This document shows positions 31,849 through 40,779 of a stretch of DNA of 42,573 nucleotides, in pieces. The notes under the pieces were generated by a model. The model was not told where the DNA came from. It searched no databases and worked only from the letters and a program-made list of their open reading frames with translations. The DNA is from Streptomyces misionensis (GTDB lineage: Bacteria > Actinomycetota > Actinomycetes > Streptomycetales > Streptomycetaceae): contig NZ_VOGW01000185.1 of the NCBI RefSeq assembly GCF_007896895.1, positions 110,947 through 153,519 of the forward strand, in the 5' to 3' direction. The position numbers and the translations under genes were made by a program. Each line of letters starts with the position of its first letter. Positions within the stretch are counted from its first letter, which is position 1.

Positions 31849-33435
31849 TCAGTCCAGCGCGGCGACCAGTTCCGCTTCCTCGTTCTGCTGTTCGTCCGGC
31901 TGCGGCCTGCCCGGCAGGAACAGGGCCGTGACCAGGGCGCCGATCAGGGCGACGCCGGTGCCCCACAGGGCCGTGACGTGCATGGCGTGCAGGAAGGCGT
32001 CGGCGGCCGGGCCGACCAGGAGCTTGCCCTGGGGGCCGAGCTTCTCGGCGATGCCGAGGGTGGCCTCGATGGAGTCGCCGGCCTTGTCGCGCAGGGCGGC
32101 GGGCAGCGGCGTCAGCTTGTCCTCGATGCCGTTGCGGTAGGCGGTGGCGAGCACCGAGCCGAGGACGGCGATGCCGAGGGCGCCGCCGACCTGGCGGAAG
32201 GTGTTGCTCAGCGCGGAGGCGGAACCGGCCTTCTCGCGGGGCAGCGCCTGCATGATGACGACCGAGGTCGGCGTCATGATGTGCGCCATGCCGGCGCCCA
32301 TCAGGAAGAAGATGACCTCCAGCAGCCAGATCGGGGTGTCGGCGTCGAAGGTGGCGAAGGTCGCGAGCGTGCCCGCGATCACCACCAGGCCGACGGTGGT
32401 GGTGGCCCTGTTGCCGAACCGCTGGACCACCAGGCGGGCGCGCGGCGCGAAGATCATCTGCGCGGCGGCCAGCGGCAGCATCAGCAGGCCGGACTTGAGC
32501 GGCGAGTAACCGCGCACGCTCTGGGTGTAGAAGACCGAGAAGAAGGTGACGCCCATCAGCGCGAAGAAGACCAGCGCGATGGCGGCCATGGCGGCCGAGA
32601 ACACCTTGTTCTTGAAGTAGCTGACGTCCAGCGACGGGTGGTCGCTGCGCTTCTCGAAGACGACGAAGGCGGCGAGCACGACGACGCCGCCGGCGATCGT
32701 GGCGAGCACGGTCGGGTCGGTGAAGTCGGCCAGCTGGCCGCCCTTGATGATGCCGTAGACCAGCAGCACCAGGCCGACGACGGACAGGACGACGCCGATC
32801 GGGTCCAGACGGCCCGGGTTCGGGTCGCGCGAGTCGGGGACCAGCCAGAGCATCAGGCCGAGCGCGATGATCACGATCGGCACGTTGATGAAGAAGACCG
32901 AGCCCCACCAGAAGTGGTCGAGCAGGGCGCCGCCGGTGATCGGGCCGATGGCGATGGCGAGGCCGACGCCGCCCGCCCAGATACCGATGGCCTTGGGCTG
33001 CTCGTCGCGCTCGAAGACGTTCATCAGGACGGCGAGGGTGGCCGGCATGACGAAGGCGGCACCGAGGGCCATCAGGGCGCGGTAGGCGATCAGCTGGCCC
33101 GGGGAGCCGGACTCGGCGGCGAGGGCGGAGCCGATGCCGAACAGGGCGATGCCGCCGAGCAGCACCTTCTTGCGGCCGAGGCGGTCGCCGATGAGTCCGG
33201 CGGTGAACAGCAGGCCCGCGAAGACGAGCGTGTAGGCGTTGATCGCCCACTCGATCTGGCTCTGCGTGGCACCCAGGCCGGTCGGGGCCGGGGTGGAGAT
33301 GGTCTTGATGGCGACGTTCAGGATCGAGTTGTCGAGCACCACGATGAGCAGGCTCAGCATCAGCACGCCGAGGATGGCCCAGCGGCGGCGGTGCACCGCC
33401 TCGGGTATCCGGGAGGCAGGGACGGAAGTAGTCAT
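31849..33435 (-). CDS. MFS exporter, DHA2 (EmrB/QacA) type
   Basis: This 528-residue protein has fourteen predicted helices. The start has [20 protein letters not shown], with the helix-1 Asp typical of DHA2 proteins. Motif A is [16 protein letters not shown], and motif C-like [18 protein letters not shown] follows. It expels drugs or dyes in exchange for protons. The C-terminal tail is acidic ([12 protein letters not shown]). It precedes the tetR gene, and its promoter contains a strong 21-bp palindrome between it and panB. No antibiotic gene cluster lies nearby, so the substrate is open. Confidence 0.92.
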   Translation of the reverse strand: MTTSVPASRIPEAVHRRRWAILGVLMLSLLIVVLDNSILNVAIKTISTPAPTGLGATQSQIEWAINAYTLVFAGLLFTAGLIGDRLGRKKVLLGGIALFGIGSALAAESGSPGQLIAYRALMALGAAFVMPATLAVLMNVFERDEQPKAIGIWAGGVGLAIAIGPITGGALLDHFWWGSVFFINVPIVIIALGLMLWLVPDSRDPNPGRLDPIGVVLSVVGLVLLVYGIIKGGQLADFTDPTVLATIAGGVVVLAAFVVFEKRSDHPSLDVSYFKNKVFSAAMAAIALVFFALMGVTFFSVFYTQSVRGYSPLKSGLLMLPLAAAQMIFAPRARLVVQRFGNRATTTVGLVVIAGTLATFATFDADTPIWLLEVIFFLMGAGMAHIMTPTSVVIMQALPREKAGSASALSNTFRQVGGALGIAVLGSVLATAYRNGIEDKLTPLPAALRDKAGDSIEATLGIAEKLGPQGKLLVGPAADAFLHAMHVTALWGTGVALIGALVTALFLPGRPQPDEQQNEEAELVAALD

Positions 33436-33458
33436 GTGTTCGAGCCTAATCGGATTCC

Positions 33459-33479
33459 GATACGGAACCGTCTCGTATC
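33459..33479. promoter_or_regulatory. TetR-type palindromic operator
   Basis: The 21-bp site reads GATACGGAAC, C, GTCTCGTATC. The arms GATACG/CGTATC and the inner AC/GT pairs are symmetric around the central C. It lies 24 bp before the MFS start codon, between divergent MFS and panB genes; the TetR gene two positions away is the obvious binder. Confidence 0.75.
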
Positions 33480-33662
33480 TTAATTAATTTGCCGAGAACT
33501 TACCCGTACGGGGGGTTGACTTTGCCCGAAGCGGAAGGGTGGCTTCGGGATGACGGCAAGGATCACGGGGGTGCTCTGGCCCTGAATGGCACGAGGTGCC
33601 ACCATGGAGTCGATCCGGAGACGCCGTACGGGCGCTTCGAGATGACTGAAGGAGCCGTTGCC

Positions 33663-34529
33663 ATGACGCAGCTTTCGGCTGCCCAGAACAAGCCTTCCGA
33701 CGGCAGCAAGGCGCTGTACGGGGGGAAGGGCACCCGCCGCATCACGGTCCGCGACATCACCCTCGCCAAGGAGCGGGGCGAGAAGTGGCCCATGCTCACC
33801 GCCTACGACGCGATGACCGCGTCCGTCTTCGACGAGGCCGGCATCCCGGTCCTCCTGGTCGGCGACTCGGCGGGCAACTGTCACCTCGGGTACGACACCA
33901 CCGTGCCCGTCACCCTCGACCAGATGACGATGCTCTCGGCGGCCGTCGTCCGGGGCACCGGCCGCTCCCTGATCGTCGCCGACCTGCCCTTCGGCTCCTA
34001 CCAGGAGGGTCCGGTGCAGGCGCTGCGCTCGGCGACCCGGCTGGTCAAGGAGGCCGGCGTCGGCGCGGTCAAGCTGGAGGGCGGCGAGCGCTCGCACGAC
34101 CAGATCCGGCTGCTGGTGGAGTCCGGCATCCCGGTCATGGCACACATCGGGCTCACCCCCCAGTCCGTCAACGCGATGGGCTACCGCGTCCAGGGGCGCG
34201 GCGAGGAGGCGGCGGCGCAGCTGCTGCGCGACGCCAAGGCCGTGCAGGACGCGGGGGCGTTCGCGGTGGTCCTGGAGCTGGTCCCGGCCGAGCTGGCCGC
34301 CGAGGTGACCCGGACGCTGCACATCCCCACGGTCGGTATCGGCGCCGGTCCCGAGACGGACGCGCAGGTCCTGGTGTGGACCGACATGCTGGGGCTCACG
34401 TCCGGCCGCGTCCCGAAGTTCGTCAAGAAGTACGCGGACCTGCGCGAGGTCATGGGGTCCGCGGCGAAGTCCTTCGCGGAGGACGTCGTCGGCGGGGCGT
34501 TCCCGCTGGAGGAGCACTCCGTCCACTAG
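33663..34529 (+). CDS. panB: 3-methyl-2-oxobutanoate hydroxymethyltransferase
   Basis: PanB makes ketopantoate from 2-oxoisovalerate and methylene-tetrahydrofolate, the first step of pantothenate (coenzyme A) synthesis. ATG at 33,663 follows GAAGGAG by nine bases; earlier in-frame starts at 33,489 or 33,642 lack that site. The 288 residues show the family TIM-barrel motifs: MLTAYDAMTASVFDEAGIPV, LLVGDSAGNCHLGY (metal Asp), DLPFGSYQ, AVKLEGG, PVMAHIGLTPQSVNAMGY and the late VGIGAGPETDAQVLVW. A hairpin terminator follows the stop. The other pantothenate genes are not in the window. Confidence 0.95.
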   Translation: MTQLSAAQNKPSDGSKALYGGKGTRRITVRDITLAKERGEKWPMLTAYDAMTASVFDEAGIPVLLVGDSAGNCHLGYDTTVPVTLDQMTMLSAAVVRGTGRSLIVADLPFGSYQEGPVQALRSATRLVKEAGVGAVKLEGGERSHDQIRLLVESGIPVMAHIGLTPQSVNAMGYRVQGRGEEAAAQLLRDAKAVQDAGAFAVVLELVPAELAAEVTRTLHIPTVGIGAGPETDAQVLVWTDMLGLTSGRVPKFVKKYADLREVMGSAAKSFAEDVVGGAFPLEEHSVH

Positions 34530-34537
34530 TGTTTTCC

Positions 34538-34578
34538 GTTCGGATCAGGCTGGATCAGGAGCCCGGCCTGATCCGAAC
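34538..34578. terminator. Terminator after panB
   Basis: A perfect 13-bp stem, GTTCGGATCAGGC/GCCTGATCCGAAC, with a 15-base loop begins nine bases after the panB stop. A second hairpin AGCCCCGC/GCGGGGCT follows at about 34,610-34,641. Confidence 0.8.
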
Positions 34579-34682
34579 GAGAGGCCCTGGCCACCACGGC
34601 ACCACCGGCAGCCCCGCTGATCCTCCCCCGTCGGCGGGGCTGTCCCCTGTCCGCCCCCGGACGACTCCGGTGCCGGGGGGGC

Positions 34683-34726
34683 TGTCGGTGGGTTGTCGGC
34701 CGGTTGTCGGTGGTTTGTCGGTGGGG
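34683..34726 (+). promoter_or_regulatory. Four 11-bp direct repeats (SARP-type operator candidate)
   Basis: TGTCGG occurs at 34,683, 34,694, 34,705 and 34,716, exactly 11 bp apart, in the unit TGTCGGTGGKT (second unit TGTCGGCCGGT). Direct heptamer repeats at one helical turn are the binding form of SARP/AfsR regulators. The last repeat ends 19 bp before the ABC gene start, and TGACAT at 34,729 could be a -10 element. A SARP gene lies convergent downstream of the exporter. Confidence 0.6.
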
Positions 34727-34744
34727 CCTGACATGGTCGTCCCC

Positions 34745-35770
34745 ATGACGCGAATCGATGAGAACCCCGGCGGCGGACGGAACGCCGTGACCGTGCGGGG
34801 ACTGGTCAAGCACTACGGCGAGACCAAGGCGCTGGACGGCGTCGACCTGGACGTGCGCGAGGGCACGGTGATGGGCGTGCTGGGCCCGAACGGCGCCGGC
34901 AAGACGACCCTCGTACGGATTCTGTCCACCCTGATCACCCCGGACGCCGGCCGGGCGACCGTGGCCGGCTACGACGTCGTGCGCCAGCCCCGGCAGCTGC
35001 GCAGGGTGATAGGCCTCACCGGGCAGTACGCCTCGGTGGACGAGAAGCTCCCCGGCTGGGAGAACCTGTACATGATCGGCCGGCTGCTGGACCTCTCCCG
35101 CAAGGACGCCCGCGCCCGTGCCGACGAACTGCTGGAGCGGTTCTCCCTGACGGAGGCCGCCAAGCGCCCGGCGAGCACGTACTCCGGCGGCATGCGCCGC
35201 CGCCTCGACCTCGCCGCCTCCATGATCGGCCGCCCGGCGGTGCTGTACCTGGACGAGCCGACCACCGGCCTCGACCCCCGTACCCGCAACGAGGTGTGGG
35301 AGGAGGTGCAGGCGATGGTCGGCGACGGCGTCACCGTGCTGCTCACCACCCAGTACATGGAGGAGGCCGAGCAGCTCGCCTCGGAGCTGACCGTGGTGGA
35401 CCGCGGCAAGGTGATCGCGACCGGCGGCATCGAGGAGCTGAAGGCCCGCGTCGGCGGCCGCACCCTGCGCGTGCGCCCGGTGGACCCGCTGGAGCTGGGC
35501 CCGCTCGCCACGATGCTGGACGAGCTGGGCATCACCGGCCTCGCCACCACCACCGTGGACAACGAGTCCGGCACCCTGCTCGTGCCGATCCTCAGCGACG
35601 AGCAGCTGACGGCCGTGGTCGGCGCGGTCACCGCGCGCGGCATCACCCTCTCCTCCATCACCACCGAACTGCCCAGCCTGGACGAGGTGTTCCTGTCGCT
35701 CACCGGCCACCGCGCCGGTGCCCCGCAGGACACCACGCCCGCCGACGCCCGCCAGGAGGCCGCCGTATGA
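34745..35770 (+). CDS. DrrA-like ABC transporter ATP-binding protein
   Basis: This 341-residue protein (start MTRIDENPGGG; an ATG at 34,733 is the alternative and has a weak GGTGGGG site) is the ATPase of a two-gene exporter. It has Walker A GPNGAGKTT, Q-loop TGQYASVDEKLPG, signature YSGGMRRRL and Walker B AVLYLDEPTTGLDP, then the DrrA-type C-terminal domain ending LPSLDEVFLSLTGHRAG. Proteins of this group export anthracyclines or other secondary metabolites. It overlaps the permease gene by four bases (ATGA). Four 11-bp repeats in front suggest SARP control. The substrate is unknown. Confidence 0.92.
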   Translation: MTRIDENPGGGRNAVTVRGLVKHYGETKALDGVDLDVREGTVMGVLGPNGAGKTTLVRILSTLITPDAGRATVAGYDVVRQPRQLRRVIGLTGQYASVDEKLPGWENLYMIGRLLDLSRKDARARADELLERFSLTEAAKRPASTYSGGMRRRLDLAASMIGRPAVLYLDEPTTGLDPRTRNEVWEEVQAMVGDGVTVLLTTQYMEEAEQLASELTVVDRGKVIATGGIEELKARVGGRTLRVRPVDPLELGPLATMLDELGITGLATTTVDNESGTLLVPILSDEQLTAVVGAVTARGITLSSITTELPSLDEVFLSLTGHRAGAPQDTTPADARQEAAV

Positions 35771-36588
35771 GCGCCGTCACCACCAACGCCACGCCGGGCG
35801 CCGCCGACGTCCGTATCCCGCTGCGCGGGCACCTGCGGCACACCGGCGCGCTCATCCGCCGCAACCTGCTGTGGATCCGGCAGGACCCGGAGTCGATGTT
35901 CGACGCGCTGCTGATGCCGATCGTCTTCACCCTGCTGTTCGTGTACGTCTTCGGCGGCTCCATCGGGCAGGCGCTCGGCGGCGGCCAGGAGCGGTACGTC
36001 CAGTACGTCATCCCGGGCATGCTGGCGATGATGAGCATGACCCTGTCCCAGGGGGTCGGCACCGGCTTCAGCCAGGACTTCAACAGCGGTGTGATGGACC
36101 GGTTCCGGTCGCTGCCGATCGGGCGCGGCTCGGTGCTGTTCGCGAAGATCGCCGTGGAGCTGGGCCGGATGCTGTTCGCGACCGCCGTGCTGATGGTCGT
36201 CGCCGTGCTGGTCGGCTTCCACATCACCAACTGGCCCGGACTGTTCGCCACCGTGGGCCTGTCGGCGCTGTTCGCCTCCTCGATCATGTGGGTCTTCCTC
36301 ACCCTCGGCGTGATCCTGAAGAGCGCGCAGTCCGTGCAGGGCGTGGGCTTCCTGGTGCTGTTCCCGCTCCAGTTCGGCTCCTCGATCTTCGCGCCCACCG
36401 CGTCGATGCCGGGCTGGCTCCGGGCCTTCACCGACTACAACCCGCTGTCCACGCTCGCCGACGCGGCCCGGGGCCTGATGGTGGGCGGCCCGGTGGCGCA
36501 CGATCTGTGGGTGACCGTGGGCTGGGCGGTGGCGATCACCGCGGTGATGGCGCCGGTCGCGATCCACAAGTTCCGTACGAAGAGCTGA
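35767..36588 (+). CDS. DrrB-like ABC transporter permease
   Basis: This 273-residue ABC-2 type permease is coupled by ATGA overlap to the ATPase. Its N-terminus is cytoplasmic (LIRRNLLWIRQDPESMFDAL). It has six membrane segments, among them LMPIVFTLLFVYVFGGSIG, VQYVIPGMLAMMSMTL and FATAVLMVVAVLVGFHITNW. The family motif around the middle is FRSLPIGRGSVLFAK, and the Drr-type SLP/GWLRAFTDYNPLSTLADA-like block lies near the end. Together they form a dimeric exporter in the cell membrane. The gene converges on the SARP gene, and their shared end contains a hairpin. Confidence 0.9.
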   Translation: MSAVTTNATPGAADVRIPLRGHLRHTGALIRRNLLWIRQDPESMFDALLMPIVFTLLFVYVFGGSIGQALGGGQERYVQYVIPGMLAMMSMTLSQGVGTGFSQDFNSGVMDRFRSLPIGRGSVLFAKIAVELGRMLFATAVLMVVAVLVGFHITNWPGLFATVGLSALFASSIMWVFLTLGVILKSAQSVQGVGFLVLFPLQFGSSIFAPTASMPGWLRAFTDYNPLSTLADAARGLMVGGPVAHDLWVTVGWAVAITAVMAPVAIHKFRTKS

Positions 36589-36601
36589 CGTCCGCCGTGG
36601 C

Positions 36602-39600
36602 TCAGAGCAGGGCGGTGGCCTCCGCGAGGGAGAGGCCACCGCCCTCGGCGTAGGCCGCCCGGTAGGCCCGCTCGTCCAGCGCCTCCCGGATGCGGTCCTC
36701 GGCCATGGCGCGGGCCCGCTGCTCCATGCCGGACAGGATGTGCCCGTCCGGCAGCAGGGCGTCGGCGGCGGCCAGCGCGCGGGCGGCGTCGGCGGCGCGG
36801 GCACCGGAGGCGACCCGGGCCAGCGCCATGGAGCCGGCGGTGAGGGCGAGGGAGGGCAGCTGCGGAGTGACGGCCTCGGCGAGCGGGTCATCGGCGTGCC
36901 GCATCGCCGTGCGGACCCGGCCCAGGGCCTCGTCCTCACGGCCGTCCAGCGCGTCCAGCAGGGCCTCCTGGCAGAGGATCACGGCGTCGAAGACGACGAA
37001 GTTGGCGACCCTGAACTCCTCGCGCAGCAGGGCGATCTGCTCGCGGGCCTCGCCGGTGTTCCCGGTCAGGCCGAGCCAGCAGGCGAGGAAGAGCCGGGCG
37101 GCGGGCATCGCCTCGCTGTGCGTGTTCTCCTGACTCGCCACGACCTCCCGCAGCAGCCGCTCGCCCTCCTCCAGCTCGCCCGACTCCATCAGCACGCTGC
37201 CGAGGCGGGCGGAGAGCACGGCGGTCTGGGCGCGGGCGCCGAGGCGTTCGGCGTGTTCGATGGCGGCCCGGTAGTCGACGGCGGCCTCTTCGTAGGCGCC
37301 CTTGCGCTCCCGGGCCTCGCCGCGCGCGGACAGGGCCTCGGCGGTGCCCCAGTCGTCGCCAAGACGGCGGTACAGGGCGAGCGCCTCGTCCGCGTCGCGG
37401 GTGGCGTCACCCGCCCAGGCGGAACGGTTGGCCAGGAGGTTGGCCCGCCACTGGAGGGCGCCGGCCAGTTCCCACTCGAAGCCGGGGGTCTCCCGGCAGG
37501 TGCGTACGTTGGCGTCGACGATCGTCCGCATCCGCTCGGCCCCGCCGGTGAGCATCACCGCGAAGAACCACACCATGCCGGGCGCCCGGCAGGTCTGCGG
37601 CATCCCCGCGTCGTAGACCTCCGCGACGGTGCGCAGCTTGGCCCGCGCCTCGGGGCTCTGCCAGGCGTCCAGCTCGGTGTCCATGCAGGCCATGTGGGCG
37701 AGGTGGAGACCGCGCCGGGCTTCGTGGAGCAGTTCCCCGGTGTACGGCGGCGGGGTGTCGGTGCAGCGCTGCCACACCGGTTCCGCGCGGCGCACCGGCT
37801 CGGTGAACGGGTCCGGGCCGAGCGTCATGACCTCGCGGCACCAGGTGCGGGCCTCGATCCGCTGGTCGCGCATCTGCCAGAACCACACCAGGGACAGCAC
37901 CAGGCACAGCGCCTCCTGCTCGTCGCGCGCGGCGACGGCGTGTCTGAGGGCGGTGCGCAGGTTCTCGTACTCCAGCTGGATCCGGGCGATGGCGGCGCGC
38001 TGCTCCGGGCCGCGCAGCAACGGGTCGGTGGTGCGGGCCAGTTCGCGGTAGTACGTCAGATGGGCGCGCTCCGCCTCGGTGCGCCGGCCGGCCTCGGCGA
38101 GCCGTTCGGCGGCGTACTCGGCGACGGTCTCCAGCAGCCGGTAGCGCATCGTGCCGTCGGCCGAGGGGGCGGCCACCACCAGGGACTTGTCGACCAGGGA
38201 ACCGACGGCTTCCAGGGCGACGGGCCCGCACACGGCCTCGGCCGCGGCCAGGTCGCAGCCGCCCGCGAAGACGGACAGCCGGGCGAGGACGTCGCGTTCG
38301 TCGGCGTCCAGCAGGTCCCAGGACCAGTCCACGACGGCCCGCAGGGTCTGCTGGCGGGGCAGCACGGTGCGGCTGCCGGAGGTGAGCAGCCGGAACCGGT
38401 CGTCCAGGCGGTCCGCGATCTGCCGGGGCGACAGCATCCGCAGCCGGGCGGCGGCCAGTTCGATGGCGAGGGGCAGTCCGTCCAGGCGGCGGCAGATCTC
38501 GGCGCAGGCCTCGGGGTCTTCCTCGACACGGAAGCCGGGGCGGGCCGCGGCGCCCCGCTCGGCGAACAGCCGGAGCGCGACGGGCTCGGGCAGCGGCTCC
38601 ACCGGGCGCACCAGCTCCCCCGGAACGCCGAGGGGTTCGCGGCTGGTGGCGAGGACGGTCAGCCCGGGGCAGCGGGCCAGCAGCCGCTCGGCCAGCCGGG
38701 CGGCGGCCTCGACGACGTGCTCGCAGTTGTCGAGGACGATCAGCATCCGGCGCCGGGCGCAGTGCTCCACCAGCCGGTCCAGCGGGTCGTGCCCGTCGAC
38801 CACGGCACGCATGCCCTCGGCGCCGGCGCCGTGCAGCACGGTCTCGCGGGCGCCGATCGCGGTGAGCACGGCCTGCGGCACGGCCTCCGGGTCGTCCACG
38901 GGGGCGAGTTCGGCCAGCCAGACCCCGTCGCGCACGGAGTCCCGCACCGCCTCGGCGGCCTCCTGCGACAGCCGCGTCTTCCCGGCACCGCCGGGCCCGA
39001 GCAGGGTGACCAGGCGGGCGGTCCCGAGATCGGCCCCGATCGCCGCGAGATCGGCCTCCCGGCCGACGAAGGAGGTGAGCCGGGCGGGGATGTTCCCCTG
39101 CCCGCCCTGACCGGAGGCGCCGGCCCGCTCGCCGTGACCATTCGGTTCACCGGGGCCGCCCGGGACGCCGTGACCGCCGGGGTCGCCGCGACCGCCTGGG
39201 TCGCCGTCGCCGTACGGGCCGGTGGGGCCGCCCAAGCCGCCACGGCCGTCCGGGGCGCCCTCGCCGTACCGGCCGCTGGGGTGGCCGGGGCCGCCGTCAC
39301 CGACCAAGCCGCCGCGACCGCCCGGGGCGCCGTCGCCGTATCGGCCACCGTGTCCGCCCACGGTGCCCTCGCCGTACCGGCCGACCGGACCGCCGTCGCC
39401 GTACCGGTCGGTCCGGGGCGGTCCGGGGAGGTGGCCGGCTCCGTCGGTCGTGGTCAGCAGGCGGGTGTGCAGGGCGCGCAGTTCGGGGCCCGGGTCGGAG
39501 CCCAGGCGGTCGGCGATGAGGCGGCGTACGTCCTCGTAGGCGGCGAGCGCCTGGGCCGGGCGGCCGAGGTCGCGCAGGGCGCGCAGGCGCAGGGCCTGGA

Positions 39601-40174
39601 GCGGCTCGTCCAGGGGGTGGGCGTCGCACAGGGCGGTCAGCTCGGGCAGGGCGGATTCCGCCTGGCCGAGGGCGAGGGCGGCGGTGTGCCGGGCGCGCAG
39701 GGCGTCGAGGCGGCGCGTCTCCCAGCGGGCGGCCTCCGCGGTGTGGTCGGGCAGGTCGGCGAGGGCCGGGCCGTGCCACAGCGCGAGGGCGTCGTCCAGG
39801 ACGGCGGCCGCCTTGGCCGCGTCGCCCTCGGCCAGGGCGGCGAGGCCGTCGCCGGTGAGCCGGTCGAAGCGGGTGAGGTCCAGGTCGTCCGCGGTGGCGG
39901 CGAGCCGGTAGCCGCCCTCGGCGGAGGCGACGGCGTCCGCGCCGAGCGCCCGGCGCAGCCGGCCCACCAGCGCCTGGAGCGCCCCGGCGGCGTCGGCGGG
40001 CGGGTCCGCGCCCCACACCTCGTCCACCAGCACGCCCACCGGCACGGTCCGCCCGGCCCGCAGCGCCAGCACGCTGAGCAGTGCGCGCAGCCGCGCCCCG
40101 CCGACCGGGACGGCCGTGCCGTCGGGGCGGAGCGCCTGGGTGGGGCCGAGGAGGCGGTAACGCACGGGGTTCAT
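36602..40174 (-). CDS. AfsR/SARP-type regulator (wHTH-BTAD-NB-ARC-TPR)
   Basis: ATG at 40,174 (GGAG upstream) gives 1,190 residues. Residues about 1-95 are an OmpR-type winged helix (MNPVRYRLLGPTQALRPDG, ALLSVLALRAGRTVP, LVDEVWGADPP). About 100-245 is the BTAD domain (FDRLTGDGLAALAEGDA, RLRALRDLGRPAQALAAYED). A Gly-rich repetitive linker of about 110 residues follows. The NB-ARC ATPase comes next, with Walker A GPGGAGKTRL near 395, MLIVLDNCEH as Walker B and the later LATSREPLGVPGE sensor. TPR-like helices fill the rest. Such proteins bind 11-bp direct repeats and switch on secondary-metabolite genes in response to ATP/phosphorylation signals. The nearby ABC exporter promoter has fitting repeats. 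Confidence 0.9.
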   Translation of the reverse strand: MNPVRYRLLGPTQALRPDGTAVPVGGARLRALLSVLALRAGRTVPVGVLVDEVWGADPPADAAGALQALVGRLRRALGADAVASAEGGYRLAATADDLDLTRFDRLTGDGLAALAEGDAAKAAAVLDDALALWHGPALADLPDHTAEAARWETRRLDALRARHTAALALGQAESALPELTALCDAHPLDEPLQALRLRALRDLGRPAQALAAYEDVRRLIADRLGSDPGPELRALHTRLLTTTDGAGHLPGPPRTDRYGDGGPVGRYGEGTVGGHGGRYGDGAPGGRGGLVGDGGPGHPSGRYGEGAPDGRGGLGGPTGPYGDGDPGGRGDPGGHGVPGGPGEPNGHGERAGASGQGGQGNIPARLTSFVGREADLAAIGADLGTARLVTLLGPGGAGKTRLSQEAAEAVRDSVRDGVWLAELAPVDDPEAVPQAVLTAIGARETVLHGAGAEGMRAVVDGHDPLDRLVEHCARRRMLIVLDNCEHVVEAAARLAERLLARCPGLTVLATSREPLGVPGELVRPVEPLPEPVALRLFAERGAAARPGFRVEEDPEACAEICRRLDGLPLAIELAAARLRMLSPRQIADRLDDRFRLLTSGSRTVLPRQQTLRAVVDWSWDLLDADERDVLARLSVFAGGCDLAAAEAVCGPVALEAVGSLVDKSLVVAAPSADGTMRYRLLETVAEYAAERLAEAGRRTEAERAHLTYYRELARTTDPLLRGPEQRAAIARIQLEYENLRTALRHAVAARDEQEALCLVLSLVWFWQMRDQRIEARTWCREVMTLGPDPFTEPVRRAEPVWQRCTDTPPPYTGELLHEARRGLHLAHMACMDTELDAWQSPEARAKLRTVAEVYDAGMPQTCRAPGMVWFFAVMLTGGAERMRTIVDANVRTCRETPGFEWELAGALQWRANLLANRSAWAGDATRDADEALALYRRLGDDWGTAEALSARGEARERKGAYEEAAVDYRAAIEHAERLGARAQTAVLSARLGSVLMESGELEEGERLLREVVASQENTHSEAMPAARLFLACWLGLTGNTGEAREQIALLREEFRVANFVVFDAVILCQEALLDALDGREDEALGRVRTAMRHADDPLAEAVTPQLPSLALTAGSMALARVASGARAADAARALAAADALLPDGHILSGMEQRARAMAEDRIREALDERAYRAAYAEGGGLSLAEATALL
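36609..36645. terminator. Hairpin at convergent gene ends
   Basis: AGGGCGGTGGCCTC pairs perfectly with GAGGCCACCGCCCT around a nine-base loop, 20 bp after the permease stop. It lies within the last codons of the SARP gene and can end transcription of the exporter message. Confidence 0.7.
39110..39425 (-). repeat. Gly/Arg/Tyr-rich repetitive linker DNA in SARP gene
   Basis: The SARP protein region from about residue 250 to 355 repeats units like GRYGDGAPGGRGG, GRYGEGAPDGRGG, GPYGDGDPGGRGD and VGRYGEGTVGGHGG. The DNA is a matching series of imperfect 30-45 bp repeats. It links the BTAD to the NB-ARC domain and is predicted to be disordered. Confidence 0.7.
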
Positions 40175-40208
40175 TGTCTCCGAGGCTCGGGAAGCGGTCA
40201 GGGGGCGG

Positions 40209-40661
40209 TCACCGGCCGGGGCCGGCCGCCCCGTCGAGGTCGAGGGTGACGAGGACGCCAACGGTACGACGGACGCGGCTCAGGCCGTCCGCCGTGCCGA
40301 GGTCACGCTCCTCGAAGGACTCCGGACAGCGGTCGACGGGTTCCCGGGTCACGGAGCCGGGCACCGGTTCCAGCCCGCGTCCCGTGGACCGCAGGACGAG
40401 CCCCTGCCCGGGGCCGGGGGGCTCGACGGCGACCGGGCGGCAGGTGTACTCCTGGTGCACCAGCTCGATCTCCCGGACCCGCCCCGCGGTCCGCCCGTCG
40501 GTCCCGCCGTGGTTCTGCACCCAGGCCTCGGCGCCGTACCGGCGGTCCGTCCCGGCGCAGGCGACCAGCGTCCAGGTCACCTCGTCGCCCACCGCGAACG
40601 GCGTGCCGCAGCACTCCAGCTGCCAGTCCTCGTAGAACACCCTCTTGCGTGGCATTCGCAT
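40209..40661 (-). CDS. DUF6578 protein
   Basis: The 150-residue protein reads VFYEDWQLECCGTPFAVGDE and VTWTLVACAG near its start, fitting the DUF6578 pattern (W-x-x-x-CCG-x-PF-x-x-G-x-x-V-W). The middle has YGAEAWVQNHGGTD and VHQEYTCRPV, the end RTVGVLVTLDLDGAAGP. The ATG at 40,661 follows GGA four bases upstream; another ATG lies two codons in. The gene is 34 bp upstream of the SARP gene on the same strand, so the two probably share a message. The function of the domain is unknown. Confidence 0.78.
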   Translation of the reverse strand: MRMPRKRVFYEDWQLECCGTPFAVGDEVTWTLVACAGTDRRYGAEAWVQNHGGTDGRTAGRVREIELVHQEYTCRPVAVEPPGPGQGLVLRSTGRGLEPVPGSVTREPVDRCPESFEERDLGTADGLSRVRRTVGVLVTLDLDGAAGPGR

Positions 40662-40779
40662 ACTGTCCAGGAACCGGACGGCGCGTGCGAGACGTTTTCC
40701 CCGTGTCCGCCGGGAACTCCCGGATCAATCCGTCCGCCCGTCTCAATCCGTCCGCCCGTCGCAGGAGCAGGAGCCGCCC

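Noticed and set aside
36740..40249. Open frame of 1,169 codons on the plus strand
   Set aside because: Antisense to the SARP gene, with low-complexity composition and no ribosome binding site.
40733..40764. Direct repeat TCAATCCGTCCGCCCGTC twice before the M50 gene
   Set aside because: Only two copies of an 18-bp unit; could be slippage and gives no clear regulatory pattern.
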